A stretch of 6,223 nucleotides of DNA. Source: Armatimonadota bacterium (GTDB lineage: Bacteria; Armatimonadota; SYMT01). The position numbers and the translations under genes were made by a program. Every line of letters starts with the position of its first letter. The first letter of the stretch is position 1. This document shows, one piece after another, positions 1-5,789 of this stretch. The stretch is taken from the NCBI GenBank assembly GCA_020696885.1, contig JAJFMS010000230.1, positions 1-6,223 of the forward strand. Reading direction: 5' to 3'. The notes below the pieces were generated by a model that searched no databases, was not told the origin of the DNA, and saw only the letters and a program-made list of their open reading frames with translations.

Positions 1-571
1 CGAAGTGAACCGCCAAAACGAGATCGTCAAGGAGATCCCGCTTCAGGTGGACCATCCCAACTCCCACCGCGACACCCGCCTGGCCCGGAAGCTGGACAAC
101 GGCAACTACCTGGTGTGCCACGAGGGCGACGGTACCGTCCGGGAGTACGATTCGCAAGGGAAGGTCGTGTGGTCCTACGCGCTCGATCTGAACGGCCGGC
201 CGCGCTCGCCGGGGCATGGTCCGGAAGGGCACGGCACGGAGGTCTTCGGCGCCATCCGCCTGCCCAACGGCAATACGATGATCGCCGGGGGGAACAACAA
301 CCGCGTCCTCGAGGTCTCCCGGGAAGGGAAGATCGTCTGGAGCATCGATCAGAAGGAGCTCCCGGGGATTACCCTGGCGTGGGTCACGTCCCTGGAGTAC
401 CTCCCGAACGGTCATCTGATCTTCGGGAACACCCACGCGGGGCCGGACAATCCCCAGCTCATCGAGGTGACCCGCGACAAGAAGGTGGTCTGGACCCTCA
501 AGAACTGGACCACGCTCGGCAACGATACCTGCGCCGCCCAGGTGCTCGACGTGAAGAAGGTAATCCGATGA
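1..571 (+). CDS. Beta-propeller (PQQ/ASST-like repeat) protein, N-terminus outside window
   Basis: This is the C-terminal 189 or so residues of a repeat protein read in the frame starting at base 2. A GTG at 5 is in frame, but the codon before it is sense, and the opening residues (EVNRQNEIVKEI) align with an internal strand of the next protein (ELDRTGKIVHEV), so the gene very probably begins upstream of the window. Three blades are visible, each with an L-x-NG-N/H turn (KLDNGNYLV, RLPNGNTMI, YLPNGHLIF) followed by a strand of the form EV-x-R-x-GK-x-VW. This pattern is shared by PQQ-like and arylsulfotransferase-like beta-propellers. The C-terminus (AQVLDVKKVIR) matches the closing strand of its neighbour, so this end looks intact. 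No catalytic residue can be assigned and the substrate is unknown. It may be a structural or binding propeller. It is translationally coupled to the next gene by an ATGA overlap, and the two look like tandem duplicates. Confidence 0.8.
   Translation, partial: EVNRQNEIVKEIPLQVDHPNSHRDTRLARKLDNGNYLVCHEGDGTVREYDSQGKVVWSYALDLNGRPRSPGHGPEGHGTEVFGAIRLPNGNTMIAGGNNNRVLEVSREGKIVWSIDQKELPGITLAWVTSLEYLPNGHLIFGNTHAGPDNPQLIEVTRDKKVVWTLKNWTTLGNDTCAAQVLDVKKVIR
554..571 (+). promoter_or_regulatory. Ribosome binding site and ATGA stop/start overlap
   Basis: AAGAAGG at 554-560 lies 7 nt before ATG 568. The ATG overlaps the TGA stop of the preceding gene (569-571), so ribosomes ending the first propeller gene can restart on the second. 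This fixes the start well inside the longer open frame that begins at 115. Confidence 0.65.
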
Positions 572-1461
572 TGCGCGCTCTCGCTCCCCTCTCGCTGCTG
601 GCGCTCCTCGCGGGCGCCGCTGTCTCCTGGGCCCAGGACGGCAAGATCACCCACTCGTTCCTCGCCACCGGCGCGGAGACGCGCATCATCGCAGCGGACG
701 GGAGGGTGACCTGGAGCTATCCGGTCGCCTCCCGGGACGGCTGGGTGCTGCCCAACGGCAACGTCCTGCTGGCGCTCTCCGGCAACCACGGCAGCGTGGT
801 GGAGGTAACCCGGGACGGCAAGGAAGTGCTGAAGTACCAGGGCACCCAGGCCGAGGTGGACACCGTACAGCGCCTGCCGGACGGCAACACGCTGCTCACG
901 GAGTCCGGCCCCAAGCCGCGCCTGTTGGAGCTGGACCGCACCGGTAAGATCGTCCACGAGGTGGCGCTGACCACGCAGCTCGAGAACACCCACCTCCAGC
1001 AGCGGATGACCCGCAAGCTGCCGAACGGGAACTACCTGGTGCCGCACACCCTGGAGAAGGCGGTGAAGGAGTACACCCCGGCCGGCAAGGTGGTGTGGCA
1101 GGTAAACACGCCCAACTGGCCATTCACCGCGATCCGTCTGCCGGACGGGAACACCCTCATCACCTGCACCGTGGGTAACCTGGTGATCGAGGTCAACCCG
1201 AAGGGCGAAACGGTCTGGCAGGTGAGCAACGACGACCTCCCCAGCAAGCCGCTCAGCGACTGCTGCGGCGCCCAGCGCCTCCCCAACGGCAACACGGTGA
1301 TCACCAGCTACCGGACTAAGGCCGGCGAGGTCCGGCTGACGGAAGTGACCCGTGACAAGAAGATCGTCTGGACCTACACCGACGACCGGCCGAGCGGCAT
1401 CCACGAGCTCCACATCCTGGATACCAACGGCAAGCCGATCGAGGGCCAGCCGCTCCGGTAA
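568..1461 (+). CDS. Exported beta-propeller (PQQ/ASST-like repeat) protein
   Basis: A 297-residue protein with a Sec signal peptide: MMR, a Leu/Ala-rich core to about residue 18, and a likely signal peptidase I site after SWA at residue 22. The start at 568 is preceded by AAGAAGG (554-560) with a 7-nt gap; an ATG at 571 is a near-equivalent alternative. Five LPNGN/LPDGN turns begin near residues 61, 103, 151, 191 and 238, each followed by a strand such as EVTRDGK-x-V or EVNPKGETVW. The first strand (RIIAADGRVTWSY) and the last (HELHILDTNGKP) could close a sixth blade, so a six-bladed propeller is my inference. Adjacent cysteines sit at 232-233, where the upstream paralogue has one. The fold is like that of PQQ-dependent or arylsulfotransferase propellers, but no quinone site or catalytic histidine is recognisable. 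It probably acts outside the cytoplasmic membrane. The 4-bp overlap with the upstream gene indicates co-translation. Confidence 0.85.
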   Translation: MMRALAPLSLLALLAGAAVSWAQDGKITHSFLATGAETRIIAADGRVTWSYPVASRDGWVLPNGNVLLALSGNHGSVVEVTRDGKEVLKYQGTQAEVDTVQRLPDGNTLLTESGPKPRLLELDRTGKIVHEVALTTQLENTHLQQRMTRKLPNGNYLVPHTLEKAVKEYTPAGKVVWQVNTPNWPFTAIRLPDGNTLITCTVGNLVIEVNPKGETVWQVSNDDLPSKPLSDCCGAQRLPNGNTVITSYRTKAGEVRLTEVTRDKKIVWTYTDDRPSGIHELHILDTNGKPIEGQPLR

Positions 1462-1475
1462 GCGCACTGCTCAAA

Positions 1476-1527
1476 GCCGTTCGCTTTAGCTTCGTAGGCA
1501 GGCCCTTTGTGGGCCGTTCGCTAGGCA
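1476..1527 (+). repeat. Short direct repeats around a small hairpin
   Basis: GCCGTTCGCT occurs at 1476-1485 and again at 1513-1522, and TAGGCA occurs at 1495-1500 and 1522-1527. Between them GGCCC-TTTGT-GGGCC (1501-1515) forms a 5-bp stem with a 5-nt loop. This follows the stop codon of the second propeller gene by about 40 bp. It could act as a weak terminator, but no T-run follows. The remainder of the 1462-1646 spacer shows no convincing promoter. Confidence 0.3.
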
Positions 1528-1576
1528 TACGCCCCGTCTGGATCAAGCGCCCGCAGTGCTAACCGCCACCCGTCTT

Positions 1577-1626
1577 AACAGGCTTGAGTGAACGGTGCCC
1601 AGTTGGTGAGCTAGAGCCAGCCTGTT
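1577..1626. repeat. 8-bp inverted repeat upstream of the Udh-like gene
   Basis: AACAGGCT (1577-1584) and AGCCTGTT (1619-1626) are perfect reverse complements separated by 34 bp. They end 20 bp before the proposed GTG start of the dehydrogenase. They could be two halves of a regulatory site or a leader hairpin, but an 8-bp match in a spacer this size can also arise by chance. Confidence 0.25.
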
Positions 1627-1633
1627 GGCGCCT

Positions 1634-1640
1634 GGGAGGG
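1634..1640 (+). promoter_or_regulatory. Shine-Dalgarno deciding the Udh-like start
   Basis: GGGAGGG is the strongest ribosome binding site in this window. Its spacing favours GTG 1647 (6 nt) over ATG 1641 (0 nt) and over GTG/TTG codons farther upstream. Confidence 0.55.
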
Positions 1641-1646
1641 ATGCAC

Positions 1647-2423
1647 GTGGAGAAGAAACGGGTCCTGATAACGGGAGCCAGCGGCCTCATCGGCCGGGTG
1701 GTGCGGGAGCGCTTGGGGGACAGCTACGCCTTCAGCGCGCTCAACCGCCGGCCGGTGCCGGGCCTTCCGTGCGTGCAGGCGGACATCGCGGACTTCGACG
1801 CGATCCGCCCGGCGTTCGACGGCATCGAGGCGGTGGTCCACCTGGCGGGCTACACCGGCTCCGCGGAAGACCCGCGCGTGGAAGACTGGGACGGCAACCT
1901 GCAGGGTCACATCATCGGGACCCGCAACGTGCTGGAGGCCAGCCGCCTGGCGGGGGTGCGGCGCATCGTCTTCGTCAGCAGCGGCTGCGCCATCCTGGGC
2001 TATGAGCGGGAGTACCCCTACTGCCACCTGGTGGCCGGGGAGTACGACCAGGCGCCGGAGAGCTGGCCGATGGCCGACCACACCTGGCCGGTGCGACCGG
2101 ACGGCATCTACGGCGCGGCCAAGGTGTTTGGGGAGGCCGCCGGGCACTTCTACTCGGATGCGTACGGCCTCTCGGTGCTCTGCCTGCGCATCGGCGCCGT
2201 GCTGGACACGGACCGCCCGAAGCTGCGCCGCCAGTATCCGGGCTACCTGAGCCAGCGAGACGTGGCACAGGCGATCCACAAAAGTATCGAAGCGCCGGAG
2301 ACCGTTCGCTACGGCGTTTTCGATATCATCTCCAACAACCGCTGGGCCTGGCGGAGCATCCGGCACGCCCAGGAGGTACTGGGTTACGAGCCGCAGGACA
2401 GCGCGGATGTGTGGGAAGCGTAG
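1647..2423 (+). CDS. Extended SDR, NAD(P)-dependent epimerase/dehydratase, uronate dehydrogenase-like
   Basis: A 258-residue Rossmann oxidoreductase. The N-terminal TGASGLIG (residues 9-16) is the GxxGxxG dinucleotide-binding loop, D46-I47 matches the adenine-contact position, and HLAG (65-68) follows beta-4. The catalytic set is Ser111/Ser112 with Tyr155 and Lys159 (YGAAK). The stretch RPDGIYGAAKVFGE, then YGLSVLCLRIG, and the C-terminal YGVFDIISNNRWAW plus LGYEPQDSADVW closely recall uronate dehydrogenases, which oxidise aldohexuronic acids to aldarolactones. An insert at about 120-150 makes it less than certain, so I leave the symbol empty. Start choice: GGGAGGG at 1634-1640 sits 6 nt before GTG 1647 but directly abuts ATG 1641, so 1647 is preferred and 1641 (two residues longer) is the alternative. 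No acidic residue ends beta-2 (LNRRP), so cofactor preference is open. The following SDR gene is 88 bp downstream on the same strand, probably one operon. The protein is cytoplasmic. Confidence 0.85.
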   Translation: MEKKRVLITGASGLIGRVVRERLGDSYAFSALNRRPVPGLPCVQADIADFDAIRPAFDGIEAVVHLAGYTGSAEDPRVEDWDGNLQGHIIGTRNVLEASRLAGVRRIVFVSSGCAILGYEREYPYCHLVAGEYDQAPESWPMADHTWPVRPDGIYGAAKVFGEAAGHFYSDAYGLSVLCLRIGAVLDTDRPKLRRQYPGYLSQRDVAQAIHKSIEAPETVRYGVFDIISNNRWAWRSIRHAQEVLGYEPQDSADVWEA

Positions 2424-2425
2424 TA

Positions 2426-2493
2426 CGTAATCCGTAATGCGTAAGGACATCCTTCTGGAAGCGTCGCTTACGAAATACGCATCACGCATTACC
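2426..2493. repeat. Inverted arrays of a degenerate CGTAATG heptamer
   Basis: Read on the + strand, three 7-bp units follow one another: CGTAATC (2426-2432), CGTAATG (2433-2439), CGTAAGG (2440-2446). Read on the - strand, four related units run from 2493 down to 2466: GGTAATG, CGTGATG, CGTATTT, CGTAAGC. The two arrays face each other across about 20 bp, which itself contains CTTC-TG-GAAG (2452-2461). Transcribed, the arms GTAATCCGTAATGCG and GTAATGCGTGATGCG can pair imperfectly. This resembles heptameric short tandemly repeated sequences known from cyanobacteria and other genomes. It fills most of the spacer between the two dehydrogenase genes and may affect mRNA stability or processing there. 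Confidence 0.7.
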
Positions 2494-2499
2494 GGGACC

Positions 2500-2503
2500 G
2501 GAG
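2500..2503 (+). promoter_or_regulatory. Ribosome binding site for the classical SDR gene
   Basis: GGAG at 2500-2503 lies 8 nt before ATG 2512. It supports that start over the in-frame ATG at 2437, whose extra 25 residues would be encoded by the heptamer repeat. Confidence 0.55.
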
Positions 2504-2511
2504 TTGGCAGG

Positions 2512-3294
2512 ATGAAGTTGGAAGGGAAGCGGGCGCTGGTAACCGGCGCGGCGCGGGGAATCGGGCGGGGCTGCGCGCTGGAGCTGGCGCGTGCCGGAGC
2601 GGACGTGGCGGTGAACGACCGGGAGCTCTCCCCGGACGCGCAGGCGCTGGTAGAAGAGATCCGCGCCCTCGGTCGCCGGGCCGAGGTGGTGGCCGGCGAC
2701 GTCTTCGAGCGCGTGGGGTGTGAAGGAGTGGTCGCGCAAACGATCGAGGCGCTCGGCGGGATCGACATCCTGGTCAGCAACCCGGCTTACTCTCGCCGCT
2801 CACCGTTCCTGGAGTACGATCCGGAGGTCTTCGAGAAGGTGCTGCGCGGCACGCTGTTCGGCGGCTTCCACATGAGCCAGCTCGTCGCGCGGCACATGGT
2901 GGAGCGGGGCGACGGCGGGAAGATCGTGTTCGTCTCCAGCATCCATGCCAAGGTGCCTTACATCCGCAGCGTGGCCTATAACGCTGCGAAAGCCGGCCTC
3001 ACCCACATGGCGGCCACCATCGCGGCGGAGCTGGCCGAGCACCGGATCAATGTCAACGTGATCGAGCCGGGCTGGATCGACACCCCCGGCGAGCACGAAA
3101 CGTTCGGCTCCCAGGCGATCCAGAACGCGGCGCCGGACCTGCCCTGGGGTCGACTCGGCACCCCCGAAGACATCGGCAAAGCAGCGGTCTACCTCGCCTC
3201 GGCGGACGCGGACTATGTCACCGGATCCTTCCTGGTGGTGGACGGCGGCTTCATGCTCCGCGCCGCAGGGGCCGGGGTGGACATCATCGCCTGA
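2512..3294 (+). CDS. Classical short-chain dehydrogenase/reductase (SDR), sugar/polyol dehydrogenase-like
   Basis: A 260-residue classical SDR, a usual length for the family. TGAARGIG (residues 11-18) is the TGxxxGxG cofactor loop. Asp36 at the end of beta-2 (VAVND) suggests NAD rather than NADP. The active site has Ser143, Tyr156 and Lys160 (YNAAK), and the C-terminus has PGWIDTPGE, GRLGTPEDIG and VTGSFLVVDGG, all standard. Two features are odd. The NNAG motif after beta-4 reads NPAY (90-93), and the position that aligns with the catalytic-tetrad Asn is Thr114 (RGTLFGGF). Comparable variation occurs among some sugar-dehydrogenase-type SDRs, so activity is still likely, but the substrate cannot be named. 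Glucose, another aldose, a sugar acid or a polyol are all possible. It follows the Udh-like gene on the same strand, and its transcript probably ends at the hairpin 24 bp after its stop codon. The protein is cytoplasmic. Confidence 0.88.
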   Translation: MKLEGKRALVTGAARGIGRGCALELARAGADVAVNDRELSPDAQALVEEIRALGRRAEVVAGDVFERVGCEGVVAQTIEALGGIDILVSNPAYSRRSPFLEYDPEVFEKVLRGTLFGGFHMSQLVARHMVERGDGGKIVFVSSIHAKVPYIRSVAYNAAKAGLTHMAATIAAELAEHRINVNVIEPGWIDTPGEHETFGSQAIQNAAPDLPWGRLGTPEDIGKAAVYLASADADYVTGSFLVVDGGFMLRAAGAGVDIIA

Positions 3295-3310
3295 GGGCTG
3301 GCGCATCCCG

Positions 3311-3358
3311 CGGAAACGGTAGCCAGCGCTCGGAGGTGGCGCTGGCTACCGGAAACGG
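3311..3358 (+). terminator. Perfect 12-bp hairpin between convergent genes, flanked by 9-bp direct repeats
   Basis: GGTAGCCAGCGC (3318-3329) and GCGCTGGCTACC (3339-3350) form a perfect 12-bp stem with a 9-nt loop. CGGAAACGG is repeated directly at 3311-3319 and 3350-3358, overlapping the stem ends. It lies between the end of the SDR gene and the end of the kinase gene, where a terminator is expected. No T-run follows on either strand, so the call is a strong hairpin with probable rather than proven terminator function. A small mobile or REP-like palindrome is an alternative. Confidence 0.5.
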
Positions 3359-3361
3359 ACC

Positions 3362-3479
3362 CCCAACACCGAACACCGTTTGGATTGGTGAACTGTGATT
3401 TTCGATTGAGACCGCCACCCGAAGACGGTATCCGTCCCCTCCGAACACCGAACACCGAACACCCAACACCGAACACCGT
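3362..3479. repeat. CGAACAC heptamer arrays
   Basis: A short array at 3363-3378 holds two units (CCAACAC, CGAACAC). A longer one at 3442-3478 holds five: CGAACAC three times, CCAACAC once, CGAACAC once, then CG. CCCAACACCGAACACCGT occurs identically at 3362-3379 and 3462-3479, an offset of exactly 100 bp. The interval has an AT-richer patch (about 3380-3410) and a small palindrome GACGG-TAT-CCGTC (3424-3436). The long array stops 4 bp before the kinase stop codon, so it lies in the 3' end of the kinase transcript or just past it. No coding potential is seen. Confidence 0.75.
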
Positions 3480-3482
3480 GGG

Positions 3483-5585
3483 CTACCGCTCCAACGGCAG
3501 CCACACCACGAACTCGCTGCCCTGCCCCTGCCCCTCGCTGTGCGCCTCCACCCAACCGTGGTGAAGATCCACCAGGCGCCGGACCATGTTCAGCCCGATC
3601 CCCAGTCCGCCGTGCGTGCGTGCGTGCGTCCGGTCCACCTGGAAGAACAGGTCGAAGATGTGCGCCAACGTCTCCGGATCGATTCCGATGCCGCTGTCCC
3701 GCACCCGGACCACGGCGTACTCCGCGCCGCTCCCCGGCTCGCCCGGTGTCTCACCTGGTTCCGGTTCGATGGACAGCGAAACGGAGATCTCGCCTCCCGG
3801 CTCGGTGTACTTGGCGGCGTTGGTGAGCAGGTTGGTGAACACCTGGTCGAGACGGAGTGGGTCGCCGGAGAGGACGACGCTCTCCGCAGGCAATTGGGGC
3901 CGCAAGGTGTGACCGCGCGTCTCGAACTGCGGCTGCACCGACTCGATGGAGCGCGCCAGGAGCGTGGGGAGGTCCACGCGCTCCGGCCGGAGCTCGACCA
4001 ACCCCCGGCTAATGCGCGAGACGTCCAGCAGGTCGCTCACCAGGCGGGAGAGATACTCGGTCTGCCGCGCGATCGTGTGGCGAAGCTGCGAGGGGCGCGG
4101 CTCCGGCGAGCCGATCCGCTCCAACAGGTAGTTGGCGCTCGTGATGGCGGCCAGCGGGTTCCGGAGCTCGTGGGCCAGCGTGGCGATGAACTCATCCTTC
4201 CGCTGGTCGGCTTCCGCCAGGTCCATCAGGCGCTCGCGCAGCTCGTCTTCCAGGCGCTTCTGCGGCGTGTAGTCTTCGTGGACCAGCACGACCTTCGCAA
4301 TCCGGCCGCGCTGGTCTTTCACCGGATAGACCACCGCGCGCACCCAGCGCCGCGGGTCGTCATCGGCACGGGAGTGGGGGAGTGTCTGGGAGAGGTCGTA
4401 CATGATCGGCGGGATCTCCGCCGCTTCGCCCGCGAACGCCCGCAGGATGTACGGCATGACGCCCTTCTCCACGAGCTGCTGGTCCCGCAGCGTGTTGTAG
4501 CCGACCAACGCGTCTTGCTTGATCCCCCACAACCGTTCCCAGGCGGAATTGACCTGGAGGGTGCGCCCATCCGGCGAGAGGACCTGGATGCTCAGCGGAG
4601 ACTGCTCGATCAGGGACCGGAACTGCTCCTCGCTCTCGCGGAGGTCGGCCAGGAGCCGGTCTCGCTCGCTCACTGCCTCCTCGGCCCGCGTCCGCGCCTC
4701 CTGCTCGCGCTGGAAGAGCAACACGTCGTGGAGCGAGGCCGCCACCATCGCGGCGAACGTGTGGAGCACGTCCTCCACCTCCGGCAGCATCTCTCGCCGC
4801 GAAAAATAGACGAACACGCCGCAGAGCTTGCCCCCACCCAGCAGCGGGAAGACCGCCACCGACGCGAGGCCTTCGCGCCGTACCCAGTCCTCGTCGAAGC
4901 CCGGATCCCCGAGCAGCCCGTTCCGCACGAACGGCTGGTGGGTTCGCGCAACGATCCCCACTTTATACGGGTAAGTCTCGATGTCGATGTGAGCGCGGGA
5001 GCTCGTGGTGGTGGCCGTCGAAAGCCCGGCACTGGCCTGGAGCGTGAGAGAATTCGCATCCGCGTCGCATAGCCAGATGCGGGCGAGGGCCGCGTCGAAG
5101 TCCTGCACCAGGGTGCGGACAATCGACTCGCTCAGCGCCTGCGGATCGAGGTGCGAGGCGAGCAGCGCCGAGGCCCGGGTCGCCGCGCGGAGGTACCGGG
5201 TAATGGTGAGCTGCTGCTCCAGCAGCACCAGATCCGTCAGGTCCCGCAGCGAGGCGACGAGGAGGGTCTGGTCGGCGGTGCCGAACGCCGCCAGCGTGAG
5301 CTCCACCTCCACTTCGGCGCCGTCTTGTCGCCGGGCGGGCACCCGCACCGCGCGGCCCAGGATCTGGCCCTTGCGGGTAGCGAGATAGCGTGTGAACCCG
5401 GCGTGGTGCGCGTCGTGCAGCCGGGCAGGGATCAGCGTGGTCAGCGGCTGCCCCACCAGCTCCCCAGGCGTCCATCCGAGCAGGGCCCCGGCTCGCTGGT
5501 TTGCATAGAGGATCACCCCGTCCGCGGAGGCCGCCACCACGGCATCTGCGAAGGTATCCAGAATCAGCCGGAAGTCCAGTTCCAT
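3483..5585 (-). CDS. PAS-GAF-PAS sensor histidine kinase, soluble
   Basis: A 700-residue two-component kinase with no membrane segment or signal peptide, so a cytoplasmic sensor. Domains in order: PAS (about 5-120, with LDTFADAVVAAS and YANQRAGALLGW); GAF (about 145-290, with a short PYKVGIVARTHQPF stretch and VAVFPLLGGGKLCGVFVYF); a charged coiled linker (291-322); a second PAS (about 320-440, EEQFRSLIEQSPLSIQVLSPDG to VHEDYTPQKRLEDELR); HisKA with phospho-acceptor His472 in HELRNPL; and HATPase_c with N box N585/N589, G1 DSGIGID from 630, F box FDLFF from 644 and G2 GGLGIGL from 659. All catalytic boxes are present and the ATP lid has normal length. It has no receiver domain and no response regulator lies beside it here, so it is an orphan as far as can be seen. 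The PAS and GAF domains may bind a small molecule, gas or flavin, but no ligand residue identifies which. It is divergent from the LacI gene. Confidence 0.93.
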   Translation of the reverse strand: MELDFRLILDTFADAVVAASADGVILYANQRAGALLGWTPGELVGQPLTTLIPARLHDAHHAGFTRYLATRKGQILGRAVRVPARRQDGAEVEVELTLAAFGTADQTLLVASLRDLTDLVLLEQQLTITRYLRAATRASALLASHLDPQALSESIVRTLVQDFDAALARIWLCDADANSLTLQASAGLSTATTTSSRAHIDIETYPYKVGIVARTHQPFVRNGLLGDPGFDEDWVRREGLASVAVFPLLGGGKLCGVFVYFSRREMLPEVEDVLHTFAAMVAASLHDVLLFQREQEARTRAEEAVSERDRLLADLRESEEQFRSLIEQSPLSIQVLSPDGRTLQVNSAWERLWGIKQDALVGYNTLRDQQLVEKGVMPYILRAFAGEAAEIPPIMYDLSQTLPHSRADDDPRRWVRAVVYPVKDQRGRIAKVVLVHEDYTPQKRLEDELRERLMDLAEADQRKDEFIATLAHELRNPLAAITSANYLLERIGSPEPRPSQLRHTIARQTEYLSRLVSDLLDVSRISRGLVELRPERVDLPTLLARSIESVQPQFETRGHTLRPQLPAESVVLSGDPLRLDQVFTNLLTNAAKYTEPGGEISVSLSIEPEPGETPGEPGSGAEYAVVRVRDSGIGIDPETLAHIFDLFFQVDRTHARTHGGLGIGLNMVRRLVDLHHGWVEAHSEGQGQGSEFVVWLPLER
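3611..3629. repeat. CGTG tetranucleotide tract inside the kinase gene
   Basis: CGTG is repeated four times (3611-3626) followed by CGT. On the coding strand it encodes part of DRTHARTHGG, the ATP lid just before the G2 box. The protein keeps the family spacing, so the current copy number is the functional one. Confidence 0.7.
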
Positions 5586-5593
5586 ACGAGGCG

Positions 5594-5620
5594 TTTATAC
5601 CGCCAGGGGTTCCTTCTCAA
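5594..5620 (-). promoter_or_regulatory. Promoter of the kinase gene, possibly leaderless
   Basis: On the - strand TTGAGA (5615-5620) and TATAAA (5594-5599) are separated by 15 bp, close to the sigma-70-type -35 and -10 pattern but short of the optimal 17. The -10 ends 8 bp before the ATG at 5585, so transcription would start at or next to the start codon. No Shine-Dalgarno sequence precedes the ATG, which agrees with a leaderless mRNA. Confidence 0.4.
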
Positions 5621-5627
5621 GCATTCG

Positions 5628-5681
5628 GCCGGTTCGAGGGGGGCCGCGCTCACACTCACGATGCTCATATTGCCGGTTCGA
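5628..5681 (+). repeat. 10-bp direct repeat in the divergent control region
   Basis: GCCGGTTCGA occurs at 5628-5637 and again at 5672-5681, 44 bp apart, or about four helical turns. Both lie upstream of the kinase promoter, on the same face of the helix, a plausible layout for an activator or repressor. No matching protein is known from the sequence. Confidence 0.3.
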
Positions 5682-5753
5682 CATGCTGCCGAGCGGTTAC
5701 TCAACAAGACTGCGGCAAGTTCCGTGCCGGAGCGGGATTGCGACCCAAAGTAC

Positions 5754-5763
5754 CCTCGCGAGG
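5754..5763. promoter_or_regulatory. 10-bp palindrome in the divergent control region
   Basis: CCTCGCGAGG is a perfect palindrome about 105 bp upstream of the LacI start. LacI-family operators are palindromic but usually have a central CG, while this one has a central GC, so assignment as an operator is weak. Confidence 0.2.
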
Positions 5764-5789
5764 CGCGCAACAAACTTCCAACCGGGCGC

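Noticed and set aside
115..567. N-terminal extension of the second propeller gene to 115
   Set aside because: The extension is Arg/Gly/Pro-rich out-of-frame reading of the first gene. The signal peptide and ribosome site place the start at 568.
412..1467. Long - strand open frame of 351 codons opposite the propeller genes
   Set aside because: It is an antisense shadow: the + strand reading gives regular beta-propeller repeats and a signal peptide.
2437..2511. Earlier ATG for the classical SDR at 2437
   Set aside because: The added residues are encoded by the heptamer repeat. The Rossmann fold begins right after ATG 2512, which has GGAG at 8 nt.
1611..2780. Long - strand open frame of 389 codons opposite the two dehydrogenases
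   Set aside because: It crosses two clear SDR genes and the spacer between them and has low-complexity composition with no motif.
3442..3478. Possible CRISPR array
   Set aside because: The units are 7 bp and contiguous with no spacers, and there are no cas genes.
3540..5072. Long + strand open frame of 510 codons opposite the kinase
   Set aside because: Its product is rich in Arg, His and Gln with no domain, as expected from the antisense of a high-GC gene. The - strand frame has full PAS, GAF, HisKA and HATPase motifs.
5754..5763. CCTCGCGAGG as the LacI operator
   Set aside because: It is short, centred on GC rather than CG, far from the -10 candidate and unrepeated, so I list it only as a weak palindrome.
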